From VAZQ01 sp963841105 (GTDB lineage Bacteria > Pseudomonadota > Alphaproteobacteria > Rhizobiales > Xanthobacteraceae), in NCBI GenBank assembly GCA_963841105.1, contig CAWJCB010000024.1:124001-188000 (forward strand): a DNA stretch of 64,000 nt, given 5' to 3'. The notes beneath the pieces were generated by a model, which saw only the letters and a list, made by a program, of their open reading frames with translations, had not been told where the DNA came from and did not search any database. Of this stretch, positions 43,106-52,185 are shown in pieces (the first letter of the stretch is position 1; every line of letters starts with the position of its first letter). The position numbers and the translations under genes were made by a program.

Positions 43106-43321
43106 TCAGCGCGCGCCTTCCATGGTGAAGCCGACCTTCAGCGTCACCTGGAAATGCTTGGCTTTGCCGTCCTCGATTTGCCCGCTGGTGCGCACAACCT
43201 CGAACCAGCGCAAATTCCGTATCGTGGCGTTCGCGCGTTCGATCGCCATGTTGATCGCATCCTCGATGCTCTTTTGCGAGCTGCCGACGAGCTCGATCAC
43301 GCGATAGATATGATGGTCCAT
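43106..43321 (-). CDS. Dodecin, flavin-binding storage protein
   Basis: A 71-residue dodecin. These proteins form hollow dodecamers that bind flavins, stacking them on a conserved tryptophan, here Trp39 in NLRWFEV. The start MDHHIYRVIELVGSS and the end HFQVTLKVGFTMEG are typical. The ATG at 43321 follows AGGAGAG at good distance; the much longer open frame is accidental. It lies between lpdA and lipA, so a flavin-buffering protein sits beside the FAD enzyme of the PDH complex, an association that may be functional or may just reflect a conserved order. Confidence 0.94.
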   Translation of the reverse strand: MDHHIYRVIELVGSSQKSIEDAINMAIERANATIRNLRWFEVVRTSGQIEDGKAKHFQVTLKVGFTMEGAR

Positions 43322-43434
43322 GCATTCTCTCCTGTCGCTGCACTGGTTGGCCCGACACTCGCCATGATCCGCGGTGCATTCAGAACGACAGCGGGCGTAG
43401 GCGCGAGCAACGCGGCGATGCGCTCGGCTGCGCG

Positions 43435-44865
43435 TCAAATGTTGAGCACGCGCCCGTAGGCGTCGAGCACCGCTTCCTTCATCATCTCCGACAAAGTCGG
43501 ATGGGGGAACACGGTATGCATCAACTCCTCTTCCGTCGTCTCCAGATTCATCGCGACCACGTAGCCCTGGATCAACTCGGTCACCTCCGCCCCGACCATG
43601 TGGGCGCCGAGCAGCGCACCGGTCTTTTTGTCGAAAATGACCTTCACGAGGCCCTGGTCCTCCCCCAGCGCAATCGCCTTGCCGTTTCCTACGAAGGGAA
43701 ACCGGCCGACGCGGATGTCGAGTTTCATCTCTTTCGCGGCCTGCTCGGTGAGACCCACCGAGGCGATCTGCGGCGTGCAATAGGTGCAGCCGGGGATGAG
43801 CCGCTTGTCCATCGGATGCGGGTGCAGTCCCTTGATCGCCTCGACGCAAATGACTCCCTCGTGCTCGGCCTTGTGCGCAAGGAGCGGAGGCCCGGAGACA
43901 TCGCCGATGGCATAAATGCCGGGCACGCTGGTGCGATTGAATGGGTCGACGATAATGGCGCCGCGCTCCGTCTTTACCCCCACCTTCTCAAGGCCGAGAT
44001 TCTCGATATTGCCCGCGACCCCGACGGCGGAAATCACCCGCTCGATATCAAGCTTCTGCGTGCCGCCCTTGCCATCCTCGACCGTAGCGGTAACGCCATC
44101 GGCCTTCTTATCGAGCTTCGTTACCTTGGCCGAGGTGAATATCTTGATTCCTTGTTTCTCGAATTGCTTGCGCGCAAACGCCGCGATCTCCGCGTCCTCG
44201 GCCGGCAGAATCTGCGGCAGCACCTCGACGACGGTCACCTCGGCGCCGAAGGTGCGGTAGAACGAAGCGAATTCAATTCCGATGGCGCCGGAACCGATGA
44301 CCAGCAGCGATTTTGGCAACCGATCGGGAATCATCGCCTCAAAATATGTCCACACCAGCTTCTTGTCGGGTTCGATGCCGGGAAGCACGCGCGGTCGCGC
44401 GCCGGTTGCGATGATGATGTGCTCGGCCTGGTAGGCGCCGGGACCGAGCGCGCCTTTGGGGGCCTCGCTTTTCACAGCCTTGACCGCGAGCTTGCCCGGA
44501 GCTTCGACTGAAGCCTCGCCCCAGATGACGGCGACTTTGTTCTTTTTCATGAGAAAGCCCACGCCGTCGTTGAGGCGCTTCGAAACCGCACGCGAACGTT
44601 TGACGACGGCAGACGGGTCGTAGCCGACCTTCTCGGCTGTGAGGCCGTAAGCCTTGGCATTCTGCATGTAGTGGAAAATCTCGGCCGACCGCAGCAGGGC
44701 CTTGGTTGGAATGCAGCCCCAATTGAGGCAGATGCCGCCAAGATATTCGCGTTCCACGATCGCAGTCTTCATTCCAAGCTGAGCCGCCCGGATGGCCGTG
44801 ACGTAGCCGCCAGGACCAGAACCGATGATGATGATGTCGAAACGCGACTCTGCCATTGCACTCAC
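43435..44865 (-). CDS. lpdA: Dihydrolipoamide dehydrogenase (E3)
   Basis: A 476-residue FAD enzyme that reoxidises lipoyl groups of the PDH complex with NAD. It has the FAD fold GSGPGGYVTA near residue 16, the redox disulphide in GGICLNWGCIPTK, the NAD-binding GSGAIGIEFA and, near the C-terminus, the HPTLSE motif with the catalytic histidine. It is the last catalytic subunit of the pdh cluster and is separated from pdhC only by a small membrane-anchored hypothetical gene. The start MSAMAESRFD could also be Met4. Confidence 0.97.
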   Translation of the reverse strand: MSAMAESRFDIIIIGSGPGGYVTAIRAAQLGMKTAIVEREYLGGICLNWGCIPTKALLRSAEIFHYMQNAKAYGLTAEKVGYDPSAVVKRSRAVSKRLNDGVGFLMKKNKVAVIWGEASVEAPGKLAVKAVKSEAPKGALGPGAYQAEHIIIATGARPRVLPGIEPDKKLVWTYFEAMIPDRLPKSLLVIGSGAIGIEFASFYRTFGAEVTVVEVLPQILPAEDAEIAAFARKQFEKQGIKIFTSAKVTKLDKKADGVTATVEDGKGGTQKLDIERVISAVGVAGNIENLGLEKVGVKTERGAIIVDPFNRTSVPGIYAIGDVSGPPLLAHKAEHEGVICVEAIKGLHPHPMDKRLIPGCTYCTPQIASVGLTEQAAKEMKLDIRVGRFPFVGNGKAIALGEDQGLVKVIFDKKTGALLGAHMVGAEVTELIQGYVVAMNLETTEEELMHTVFPHPTLSEMMKEAVLDAYGRVLNI

Positions 44866-44951
44866 GCGGTAAACGTAAGGGTTTGAACCACGATTTCATT
44901 CAGGTGGCATGACCACGGCGCCCTGATCCGGCGCAAGCTCATCGCTCCGGT

Positions 44952-45449
44952 TCATTGCTTCGCGGTTTTGACGCAGTCCTGATTCATTTTGCTGAACATC
45001 TCGTCTGCCCGTTCGAATAGCTTGTCGAAACCACTAACCGGCGTTTTTTTCGCATCAGAGACGACCTTTTCCAGCTCCCAAGAAAGGTGAGTGTAAGGTT
45101 CTCGGGCGCTCTCATCCGCCAGATTCGCCAGATAGGTTCCCAATGCAGCAAATTTGCTCACTGCATTGGCCGCGTCGATTTGCGGGCCCGCCCCGCCGCT
45201 GGAGCCTGCTTTGACGCGCTCGGCGTTTTCCGCCACCTGCTTCGTCTGAAGCTTGACCTGGAAATACGCGTCGATGATCTCCTTGCACGTGCGCAAATAT
45301 TCCGAGCTGCGCAGGTTATTCTGGATGATGCCGACCATCTTGTCGTTGAGATAACCGTTGTAGATCGAGGTCACCAACGACAGCACGGCAATGAACATCG
45401 GAAAGTAAGTGACGACGGCGGTTCGGAATATGGCCTCGCGCTCACTCAT
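44952..45449 (-). CDS. Membrane-anchored hypothetical protein inside the pdh cluster
   Basis: A 165-residue protein with one N-terminal transmembrane segment (about 9-28, TAVVTYFPMFIAVLSLVTS) and a helical, mostly polar remainder with a predicted coiled-coil character (about 40-85). I do not recognise a domain. It begins seven bases after the pdhC stop and lies before lpdA, so it is almost certainly co-transcribed with the PDH genes. The codon use and composition match its neighbours. A membrane anchor next to PDH subunits could suggest a tethering role, but that is speculation. Confidence 0.75.
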   Translation of the reverse strand: MSEREAIFRTAVVTYFPMFIAVLSLVTSIYNGYLNDKMVGIIQNNLRSSEYLRTCKEIIDAYFQVKLQTKQVAENAERVKAGSSGGAGPQIDAANAVSKFAALGTYLANLADESAREPYTHLSWELEKVVSDAKKTPVSGFDKLFERADEMFSKMNQDCVKTAKQ

Positions 45450-45456
45450 CCGTCCG

Positions 45457-46860
45457 TCAAACCATCATCAGCACCGGGTTTTCGATAAGGGCCTTGAATG
45501 CGCCCAAGAGTTGCGCACCGAGCGCGCCATCGACGGCGCGATGATCAGTGGACAGCGTTGCCGACATCATCCATTCCGCGTCGACTCGGCCGTTTCGCGC
45601 TACCGCGCGCTCCTCTCCTGTCCCCACAGCAAGGATGGTCGCATGCGGTGGGTTGATGACCGCTGCGAATTCCTTCACCCCGTACATGCCCAGATTTGAG
45701 ACCGCGCTCGTACCCCCCTGATACTCCTCCGGCTTGAGCTTTCTGATCCGCGCCCGCGCAGCAAAGTCTTTCATCTCGTTGGAAATGACCGCGAGCGACT
45801 TCGTTTCAGCCTGCCGCACCACGGGCGTGATAAGGCCTCCGGGTATCGACACCGCAACGCCGATATCGGAATGCCGATGCTTGAGCATGGCGGCTTCGGT
45901 CCAAGTGACATTGGCGTCGGGCACGCGCTGAAGCGCCAGCGCGAGCGCCTTGATCACGAAATCATTAACTGAAATTTTGTAGGCGGGCTTCCCGTCCTTG
46001 TCCCTTGGCGCGGCGGCATTGATCGCCTCCCGGGCGGCCAGAAGTTTTCCTATGCCGCAATCGACGGTGAGGTAAAAATGCGGAATCGTTTGCTTCGCCT
46101 CGACAAGACGCCGCGCAATCACCTTGCGCATGTTGTCGTGCGCAATGAGCTCGTAGCTGCCGGGTTCGAACAGAGCGCGGACCTTGTCGTCTGCGGTAGG
46201 TTGCATGCCCGCTGGTACTTGCGAGAGGGCCGGTGCCGGGGCAGACCGGCCGACGCTGCCCGATCTTGCCGCCGCTACGTCGCGCGCAATGATGCGTCCG
46301 TGCGGACCGGAGCCCGCGATGCGAGCGAGGTCGAGCCCTGCTTCCTTCGCCAGGCGGCGCGCCAACGGGGAAGAGAATACCCGGTTGCCACCACCATCGA
46401 TTGCGCGGTTCCCGGTCCGATCCCCCTCGCCTCGGTTATCTCCTCGAACACCCTGCAGGGGGCCGGCCGGGCGTCCCGACGGTTCAGGTGGCTTCTTTTC
46501 TTCTGCGCGCGGCGAGGCAGGCGCCTGGGACTGGGACGCCGCCGCCATACGGGGACTCATGGTAGGTTGCGCTACGGGAAAAGCGGCTTTCTCCACGTTG
46601 ACCGCCTTGAGGTCCTCTCCCTCTTCCGCAAGCACGGCGATGAGCTGATTGACCGGCACATCCTGCGTGCCTTCCGGAACCACGATCTTGGCGAGGGTAC
46701 CCTCGTCTATCGCCTCATACTCCATCGTCGCTTTATCGGTCTCGATCTCGGCAATCACGTCACCAGGCTTGACCTTGTCACCCTCCTTCTTGAGCCACCT
46801 GGCGAGATTGCCCTTTTCCATGGTGGGCGACAGCGCGGGCATAAGAATATTGACCGACAT
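45457..46860 (-). CDS. pdhC: Pyruvate dehydrogenase E2, dihydrolipoamide acetyltransferase
   Basis: A 467-residue E2. One lipoyl domain (about 1-80) with the lipoylated lysine in EIETDKATMEYEA, an Ala/Pro-rich linker, the peripheral subunit-binding domain (FSSPLARRLAKEAGLDL, about 160-195), and the acyltransferase domain ending with HRAVDGALGA that carries the catalytic histidine and aspartate. It transfers acetyl from lipoate to CoA. The DUF5076 gene ends eight bases upstream. One lipoyl domain here plus one on PdhB is the usual alphaproteobacterial arrangement. Confidence 0.97.
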   Translation of the reverse strand: MSVNILMPALSPTMEKGNLARWLKKEGDKVKPGDVIAEIETDKATMEYEAIDEGTLAKIVVPEGTQDVPVNQLIAVLAEEGEDLKAVNVEKAAFPVAQPTMSPRMAAASQSQAPASPRAEEKKPPEPSGRPAGPLQGVRGDNRGEGDRTGNRAIDGGGNRVFSSPLARRLAKEAGLDLARIAGSGPHGRIIARDVAAARSGSVGRSAPAPALSQVPAGMQPTADDKVRALFEPGSYELIAHDNMRKVIARRLVEAKQTIPHFYLTVDCGIGKLLAAREAINAAAPRDKDGKPAYKISVNDFVIKALALALQRVPDANVTWTEAAMLKHRHSDIGVAVSIPGGLITPVVRQAETKSLAVISNEMKDFAARARIRKLKPEEYQGGTSAVSNLGMYGVKEFAAVINPPHATILAVGTGEERAVARNGRVDAEWMMSATLSTDHRAVDGALGAQLLGAFKALIENPVLMMV

Positions 46861-46868
46861 GGAGGCGC

Positions 46869-47159
46869 TCAGCTGATTGCGCCGGTGGTGCCGGGATCGG
46901 TCGGTGCATCCATCTCTGCATCGAACATCGAGCGAATTCGTTCGAGCGCATCGCTCTCCGTCAGCCTGGTCTCATTTGCAAAGACGCGCGCTGCGTGACG
47001 AGCCACATCGGCGATGAGCATGCCCCAAGCCTGCGGATCATCGAATGCGCGGCGAAGCGACACATGCAGCCCCCCTTCAACGATAGCCGCGCGCAGCACT
47101 TCGACGCCCCCTTGCTCCAATGCAGTGGGCGGAACGTGCAGAGCATCAAATGTTGGCAT
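46869..47159 (-). CDS. DUF5076 protein between pdhB and pdhC
   Basis: A 96-residue soluble protein starting MPTFDALHVPPTALEQGG, which I recognise as the DUF5076 family found in this same position in Bradyrhizobium-type genomes. It has a mixed alpha/beta pattern and no visible catalytic or metal motif. It lies 72 bases after pdhB and eight bases before pdhC, so tight co-expression with the PDH complex is very likely. Its role is unknown. The frame is open to 47222, but the start at 47159 is the family-like one. Confidence 0.85.
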   Translation of the reverse strand: MPTFDALHVPPTALEQGGVEVLRAAIVEGGLHVSLRRAFDDPQAWGMLIADVARHAARVFANETRLTESDALERIRSMFDAEMDAPTDPGTTGAIS

Positions 47160-47231
47160 TCCCTTCCTCGCCGTTCGCGGGTCGGCCGATGTACTTGCAC
47201 GCCCGTTGCTCAGTGCTTGCAAGCGCCTTCC

Positions 47232-48644
47232 TCAACGATAACAAACCGCCTTGGCTGCCTCGACCACCTCCGCGACAGAGGGCAAGGCCATCTTTTCGAG
47301 ATTGGCGGCATACGGCATTGGCACGTCTTTTCCCGTAACGCGATTCACCGGAGCGTCCAGCCAATCAAATGCCTGCTCCGTAATGCTGGCCGAAATCTCC
47401 GCGCCCACGCCGGACTGACGCCATCCTTCCTCGACGGTGACGATGCGGCCGGTCTTTTTCACGGATTTCACAACCGTCGCAATGTCCATCGGTTTGAGCG
47501 TACGCAGATCGATCACCTCCGCGCTGATGTGCTCGTTGGCAAGCTCGTCGGCGGCCTTGAGGGCGTAGTTCATACCCATTGACCAGGAGACGATGGTCAC
47601 ATCCGTGCCTGGCCTGACAATTTTAGCTTTGCCGATCGGGATCACGTAGTCGTCCAGCTTGGGTACCGGGAAGCTCTGCCCGTAGAGAATCTCATTTTCA
47701 AGAAAGATCACCGGGTTTGGATCGCGGATCGCGGATTTGAGCAGGCCTTTGGCGTCGGCCGCACTATAGGGTGCGATCACCTTGAGCCCCGGAATATGCG
47801 AATACCACGACGAATAGTCCTGGCTGTGCTGAGCCGCGACGCGCGCTGCGGCACCATTCGGGCCGCGAAAGACGATGGACGCGCCCATCTGCCCTCCCGA
47901 CATGTAGCGCGTCTTTGCTGCCGAATTGATGATCTGGTCCATGGCCTGCATTGCAAAGTTGAAGGTCATGAACTCAACGATCGGCTTTAGACCCGCTAAT
48001 GCCGCACCGATCCCAAGCCCGGCAAAGCCGTGCTCGGTGATCGGAGTATCGATCACTCGCATGGCACCGAATTCCTGCAGCAAGCCTTGTGTCACCTTGT
48101 AGGCGCCCTGATACTCGGCGACCTCCTCCCCCATTACAAAGACGTCCTTGTCGCGGCGCATCTCCTCGGCCATGGCGTCCCGCAGCGCTTCGCGCACCGT
48201 CATTGGCACCATTTCAGTTCCCGCGGGCACCTCCATATCTGGAGCGGCGCTCGGTTGCGGCGGGGCGGGCGCCGACGGCAGCGGTTCGGGCATGCGAGCA
48301 ACTTGCGGCGCTGCCTGCGCGGGTGCCGCCGGAGGTGCGGATTGCGCAGTCTTTTGCTGCCTCGCTGCGCCGCCGCCGTCCTTGAGCGCCGCGGCGTCCT
48401 CGCCTTCCGACAGGATCATTGCGATTGGAGTGTTCACCGCAACGTCGCTGGTTCCTTCCGGCACCAGAATTTTGCCGAGGGTGCCCTCGTCAACGGCCTC
48501 GACTTCCATCGTGGCTTTGTCGGTTTCTATCTCGGCAATGACGTCGCCCGATTTGACCTCGTCACCTTCCTTTTTGAGCCATTTGGCGAGATTACCCTTC
48601 TCCATCGTGGGCGAGAGCGCTGGCATAAGGACTTGAATGGGCAT
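47232..48644 (-). CDS. pdhB: Pyruvate dehydrogenase E1 beta with N-terminal lipoyl domain
   Basis: A 470-residue protein. A lipoyl domain (about 1-80, lysine in EIETDKATMEVEA) and an Ala/Pro linker precede the transketolase-type E1-beta domain (from about 148, MTVREALRDAMAEEM). EEVAEYQGAYKVTQGL and the C-terminal segment with PYAANLEKMALP are typical. With PdhA it decarboxylates pyruvate using thiamine diphosphate. A lipoyl domain on E1 beta is known in alphaproteobacteria and adds swinging arms to the complex. The gene follows pdhA by 51 bases. Confidence 0.97.
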   Translation of the reverse strand: MPIQVLMPALSPTMEKGNLAKWLKKEGDEVKSGDVIAEIETDKATMEVEAVDEGTLGKILVPEGTSDVAVNTPIAMILSEGEDAAALKDGGGAARQQKTAQSAPPAAPAQAAPQVARMPEPLPSAPAPPQPSAAPDMEVPAGTEMVPMTVREALRDAMAEEMRRDKDVFVMGEEVAEYQGAYKVTQGLLQEFGAMRVIDTPITEHGFAGLGIGAALAGLKPIVEFMTFNFAMQAMDQIINSAAKTRYMSGGQMGASIVFRGPNGAAARVAAQHSQDYSSWYSHIPGLKVIAPYSAADAKGLLKSAIRDPNPVIFLENEILYGQSFPVPKLDDYVIPIGKAKIVRPGTDVTIVSWSMGMNYALKAADELANEHISAEVIDLRTLKPMDIATVVKSVKKTGRIVTVEEGWRQSGVGAEISASITEQAFDWLDAPVNRVTGKDVPMPYAANLEKMALPSVAEVVEAAKAVCYR

Positions 48645-48695
48645 CGGAGATCTTTGTCTGTAAGCTCGGCGCTGCGGTACCGGATGCGATCTTCT

Positions 48696-49733
48696 TCACT
48701 TGTAAACGTCGGTGTAGAGCTCGGAAGCATCCGGCTCCGCGTCATGAGTGGCGAATTCGGCCGCTTCGTTGACAATCGCGCGTGCCTCGGCATCAAATTT
48801 CTTCAAGACGTCTTCTTTGGCAAAACCGCTTTTCAGAATCCGGCTGCGCACCTGCTCGATCGGGTCATGCTCGGTGCGCATTTTGTTGACCTCCTCCTTG
48901 CTGCGATACTTGGCTGGATCCGACATGGAATGTCCGCGGTAGCGATAGGTGAGCATTTCGAGGATGATGGGACCGTTGCCGTCGCGGCAACGCTGGACTG
49001 CTCTATCGCCGGCGGCCTTGACCGCACGAACATCCATGCCATCGATCCGCTCGCCCGGAATATCGAATGACGCACCGCGGTGCGAGAGATCAGTCGTTGC
49101 CGAGGCACGGGCGACCGAAGTCCCCATTCCATACTGATTGTTTTCGATGATGTAGATAACCGGGAGGCTCCAGAGCTTGGCCATGTTGAAGCTTTCGTAA
49201 ACCTGTCCTTGGTTGGTCGCCCCGTCACCGAGGTAGGTGAGCGATACGTTGTCATTGCCGCGATAGCGGTTTGCAAAGGCCAGGCCGGTCCCCAGCGGTA
49301 CCTGGGCAGCCACGATGCCATGGCCGCCGTAAAAGCATTTCTCCACCGAGAACATGTGCATTGAGCCGCCTTTGCCCTTGGAATAACCGTGCTGTCGTCC
49401 CGTCAATTCCGCCATAACCCCCTTGGGGTCCATCCCGCACGCCAGCATGTGGCCGTGATCGCGGTAACCGGTGATGACCTTGTCTCCCGGCTTGATCGTC
49501 ATTTGCATTCCGATGACGACCGCCTCCTGGCCTATATACAGGTGGCAGAATCCGCCGATCAGGCCCATTCCGTAGAGTTGACCGGCCTTTTCCTCAAAGC
49601 GGCGGATCAGCAGCATCTGGCGATAGGCTGCCAGTTCCTGTTCTCGGCTGAATTCCGGGACGGCGTCTGGGGGCTTCGCCGCTCTCCGGGCGACTGCGGG
49701 CTGCGCCGCTGGTTGGTTATTGGCAACGGCCAT
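48696..49733 (-). CDS. pdhA: Pyruvate dehydrogenase E1 alpha
   Basis: A 345-residue E1 alpha subunit. The thiamine diphosphate motif GDGATNQGQVYESFNMA..NNQYGMGTS is complete, and the phosphorylation-loop region RYRGHSMSDPAKYR known from the eukaryotic enzyme is present in sequence. It begins the pdhA-pdhB-DUF5076-pdhC-hypothetical-lpdA run. The 144-base gap upstream, after ftsB, probably contains the pdh promoter, although I cannot mark its boxes. The first 25 residues are Ala-rich and poorly conserved. Confidence 0.97.
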   Translation of the reverse strand: MAVANNQPAAQPAVARRAAKPPDAVPEFSREQELAAYRQMLLIRRFEEKAGQLYGMGLIGGFCHLYIGQEAVVIGMQMTIKPGDKVITGYRDHGHMLACGMDPKGVMAELTGRQHGYSKGKGGSMHMFSVEKCFYGGHGIVAAQVPLGTGLAFANRYRGNDNVSLTYLGDGATNQGQVYESFNMAKLWSLPVIYIIENNQYGMGTSVARASATTDLSHRGASFDIPGERIDGMDVRAVKAAGDRAVQRCRDGNGPIILEMLTYRYRGHSMSDPAKYRSKEEVNKMRTEHDPIEQVRSRILKSGFAKEDVLKKFDAEARAIVNEAAEFATHDAEPDASELYTDVYK

Positions 49734-49877
49734 TTTCTCCTCGGGACTTGGCTGGTCATTCTGCGGCAGAGTTCCAATAGCGGAAATTGCCGCGCGGCGG
49801 AAGCGCGGGGATGACCCGCGACCGTCAATGACCTAGCGAGCCCGATCGGCTCGCGAGTGTCTTGATTCCGAAGTTTG

Positions 49878-50195
49878 TCAGGGTTGCTTGAGCTGCAATA
49901 TGAGCTCGCGAGGATCGGCGTAATTGAGAAGGGCGCGTGCCCGCTCATCGAGCACGTCTTGATCAATCCCTTCCGGCTGCAACAGTGACACGCGCCGCTC
50001 CCAATCGGCGCGCTCGGATCGCAAGCTGGCGAGCTCCTTGCTCAGATCCGCGATCTGTTGATCGAGGTCCTGCTTCGCGCGCAGACCGTGATTTCCGGTA
50101 TAGGAATTGACCCCGAAATAACCGATCAGCAGCGCGGCGATGGTGTACAGCGCAAGCGCGTTGAGGAAAGCCCGCAATCGTCGGCGAATGACCAT
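49878..50195 (-). CDS. FtsB/DivIC-family septum formation initiator
   Basis: A 105-residue bitopic protein: a short cytoplasmic start, one transmembrane segment (about 11-31) and a coiled coil (about 38-70, QDLDQQIADLSKELASLRSE), then the conserved DERARALLNYADPRELI end. This is the FtsB/DivIC pattern of the divisome subcomplex that activates septal peptidoglycan synthesis. It lies between eno and pdhA, the conserved alphaproteobacterial place for this gene. The ATG at 50195 gives MVIRRRLRAFLNAL; longer frames are accidental. Confidence 0.9.
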   Translation of the reverse strand: MVIRRRLRAFLNALALYTIAALLIGYFGVNSYTGNHGLRAKQDLDQQIADLSKELASLRSERADWERRVSLLQPEGIDQDVLDERARALLNYADPRELILQLKQP

Positions 50196-50247
50196 TGCTG
50201 CAAGATGCGGTCGCAGCCTTAACGCAACTTTAACGCCGGCGCAGCGA

Positions 50248-51537
50248 TCAGCCGATTGACGCGGTGCGGATGATTGCGGAACGACCAGCGTATTTCGCTT
50301 GAGGGCCCAGTTCCTCCTCAATGCGCAACAGCTGATTGTATTTCGCCGTCCGATCGGAACGCGCCAGCGACCCGGTCTTGATCTGTCCGCAGTTGGTGGC
50401 GACTGCCAGGTCGGCGATGGTGGCATCCTCGGTTTCGCCGGAGCGGTGCGACATGACCGCGGTGTACGCCGCCTTTTGCGCCATCTCGACCGCGCCAAGC
50501 GTCTCGGTCAGCGTGCCGATCTGATTGACCTTGATCAGGATCGAATTGGCAATCCCATTCTTGATTCCCTCGGCCAGCCGGGCAGTGTTGGTCACGAAAA
50601 CATCGTCTCCGACAAGCTGGCACTTTTTGCCCAACGCACGCGTCAACAATTTCCATCCGTCCATGTCATCCTCGGCCATGCCGTCTTCGATAGAGACGAT
50701 CGGATAGGTGGAAGCGAGCTCAACAAGGTATGCCGCCTGCTCCTCCTTGGAGCGCGTGCGTCCCTCCCCTTCATAGCGGTAGATGCCCTGATCGAAAAAC
50801 TCGGTCGCCGCGCAGTCGAGGGCAAGCACGACATCACTACCGGCGTGGTAGCCGGCTTTTACTATCGCCGAGGTGACAAAGTCGAGCGCGGCAGCGGCGG
50901 AGGGCAGATTGGGCGCAAAGCCGCCCTCATCTCCCACGTTGGTATTGTGGCCGGCCTGCTTGAGAGAGCTCCGAAGCGTATGGAAGATTTCAGACCCCAT
51001 GCGCAGCCCCTCGGCGAACGTGGCGGCCCCTACGGGCATGATCATGAACTCCTGGAAATCAATGGGGTTGTCGGCATGCGCTCCGCCGTTGAGGATGTTC
51101 ATCATTGGCACTGGCAGGAGCCGCGCTGTAGCTCCTCCGACATACCGATAAAGCGGTGTGCTCCTCGCCGCCGCCGCGGCCTTGGCCGCCGCGAGCGAGA
51201 CCCCCAGAATTGCATTGGCGCCGAGTCGTTGCTTGCTCGCCGTGCCGTCCAAGGCAATCAATGTCTCGTCAATCTTGACCTGCGCCTCTGCGTCCATTCC
51301 GCCGATGGCATCAAAGATTTCGCCGTTGACAGCATCGACGGCTTTGCGGACGCCCTTGCCCGAATAGCGGGCGCCGCCATCGCGCAGCTCGACTGCCTCA
51401 TGCTTGCCTGTCGAGGCGCCCGAGGGCACAGCGGCGCGCCCCAGCGAGCCGTCTTCCAACACGACATCGACTTCGATTGTAGGATTGCCGCGGCTGTCAA
51501 GAATCTCGCGGCCGGTGATGTCGACGATCGCAGTCAT
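50248..51537 (-). CDS. eno: Enolase
   Basis: A 429-residue glycolytic enzyme converting 2-phosphoglycerate to phosphoenolpyruvate. Signature regions include SGASTGKHEAVELRDG near residue 40, the GDEGGFAPNL segment, the metal ligands in SIEDGMAEDD, the catalytic lysine region ILIKVNQIGTLTET, and SHRSGETED. In bacteria it can also be part of the RNA degradosome. It is divergent from queF and followed on its own strand by ftsB. No unusual features are seen. Confidence 0.98.
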   Translation of the reverse strand: MTAIVDITGREILDSRGNPTIEVDVVLEDGSLGRAAVPSGASTGKHEAVELRDGGARYSGKGVRKAVDAVNGEIFDAIGGMDAEAQVKIDETLIALDGTASKQRLGANAILGVSLAAAKAAAAARSTPLYRYVGGATARLLPVPMMNILNGGAHADNPIDFQEFMIMPVGAATFAEGLRMGSEIFHTLRSSLKQAGHNTNVGDEGGFAPNLPSAAAALDFVTSAIVKAGYHAGSDVVLALDCAATEFFDQGIYRYEGEGRTRSKEEQAAYLVELASTYPIVSIEDGMAEDDMDGWKLLTRALGKKCQLVGDDVFVTNTARLAEGIKNGIANSILIKVNQIGTLTETLGAVEMAQKAAYTAVMSHRSGETEDATIADLAVATNCGQIKTGSLARSDRTAKYNQLLRIEEELGPQAKYAGRSAIIRTASIG

Positions 51538-51710
51538 TGGAACCCCGGGTCAGTCGATCTGGTTCGGCGCGCCTTGTAGGCGATCCCCAGCCGTTCGCAA
51601 GCGTGCCGGTTACCTGCGCCCTGGCTAATCCGACCCATACAAACTCTTTGCCCGCGAGCGCCTATGGGTTTATGCGAACCACCTCATCGTTTGTTGTCGG
51701 AGCTGAGCTA

Positions 51711-52172
51711 ATGCCTCGCATTGCGCGACCGTTGCAGCAGCTTGGGCGAAAAAGCCGCCTTCCCGCCTGTCCAGCCGACGCTCGGCTTGAGCGGGTCACC
51801 AATCCACACGCCGACTGCGCCTATGTCGCGCGGTTCACGGCGCCGGAATTTACGACCCTTTGTCCGATAACGGGCCAGCCCGACTTTGCGCACCTGGTGA
51901 TCGACTATGTTCCGGCGAGGTGGTTGGTCGAATCGAAATCCATGAAGCTGTATCTTGAAAGCTTCCGAAACGTTGGTGGTTTTCACGAGGACTGCACCGT
52001 TGCGATCGGCAAGCGCCTGGCGGCGTTGTTGGCGCCGAGATTTCTCCGCATCGGCGGCTATTGGTATCCGAGAGGAGGAATGCCCATCGATGTTTTTTGG
52101 CAAACGGGCAAACTGCCGGCAGGTGTTTGGCTGCCCGACCAGAACGTGGCGCCCTACCGCGGACGTGGGTAG
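51711..52172 (+). CDS. queF: NADPH-dependent 7-cyano-7-deazaguanine reductase
   Basis: A 153-residue unimodular QueF that reduces preQ0 to preQ1 in queuosine synthesis. The catalytic cysteine is in FTTLCPITGQPDF and the QueF motif is ESKSMKLYLESFRN, followed by FHEDC with the catalytic aspartate. The ATG at 51711 is chosen because the family starts about here; the frame is open to 51537 but that overlaps the eno promoter area. It converges with kdsA. Other queuosine genes are not in the window. Confidence 0.94.
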   Translation: MPRIARPLQQLGRKSRLPACPADARLERVTNPHADCAYVARFTAPEFTTLCPITGQPDFAHLVIDYVPARWLVESKSMKLYLESFRNVGGFHEDCTVAIGKRLAALLAPRFLRIGGYWYPRGGMPIDVFWQTGKLPAGVWLPDQNVAPYRGRG

Positions 52173-52185
52173 CGCGCGTCCCGTG

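Noticed and set aside
50299..51579. 426-codon plus-strand frame inside eno
   Set aside because: It is antisense to a complete enolase.
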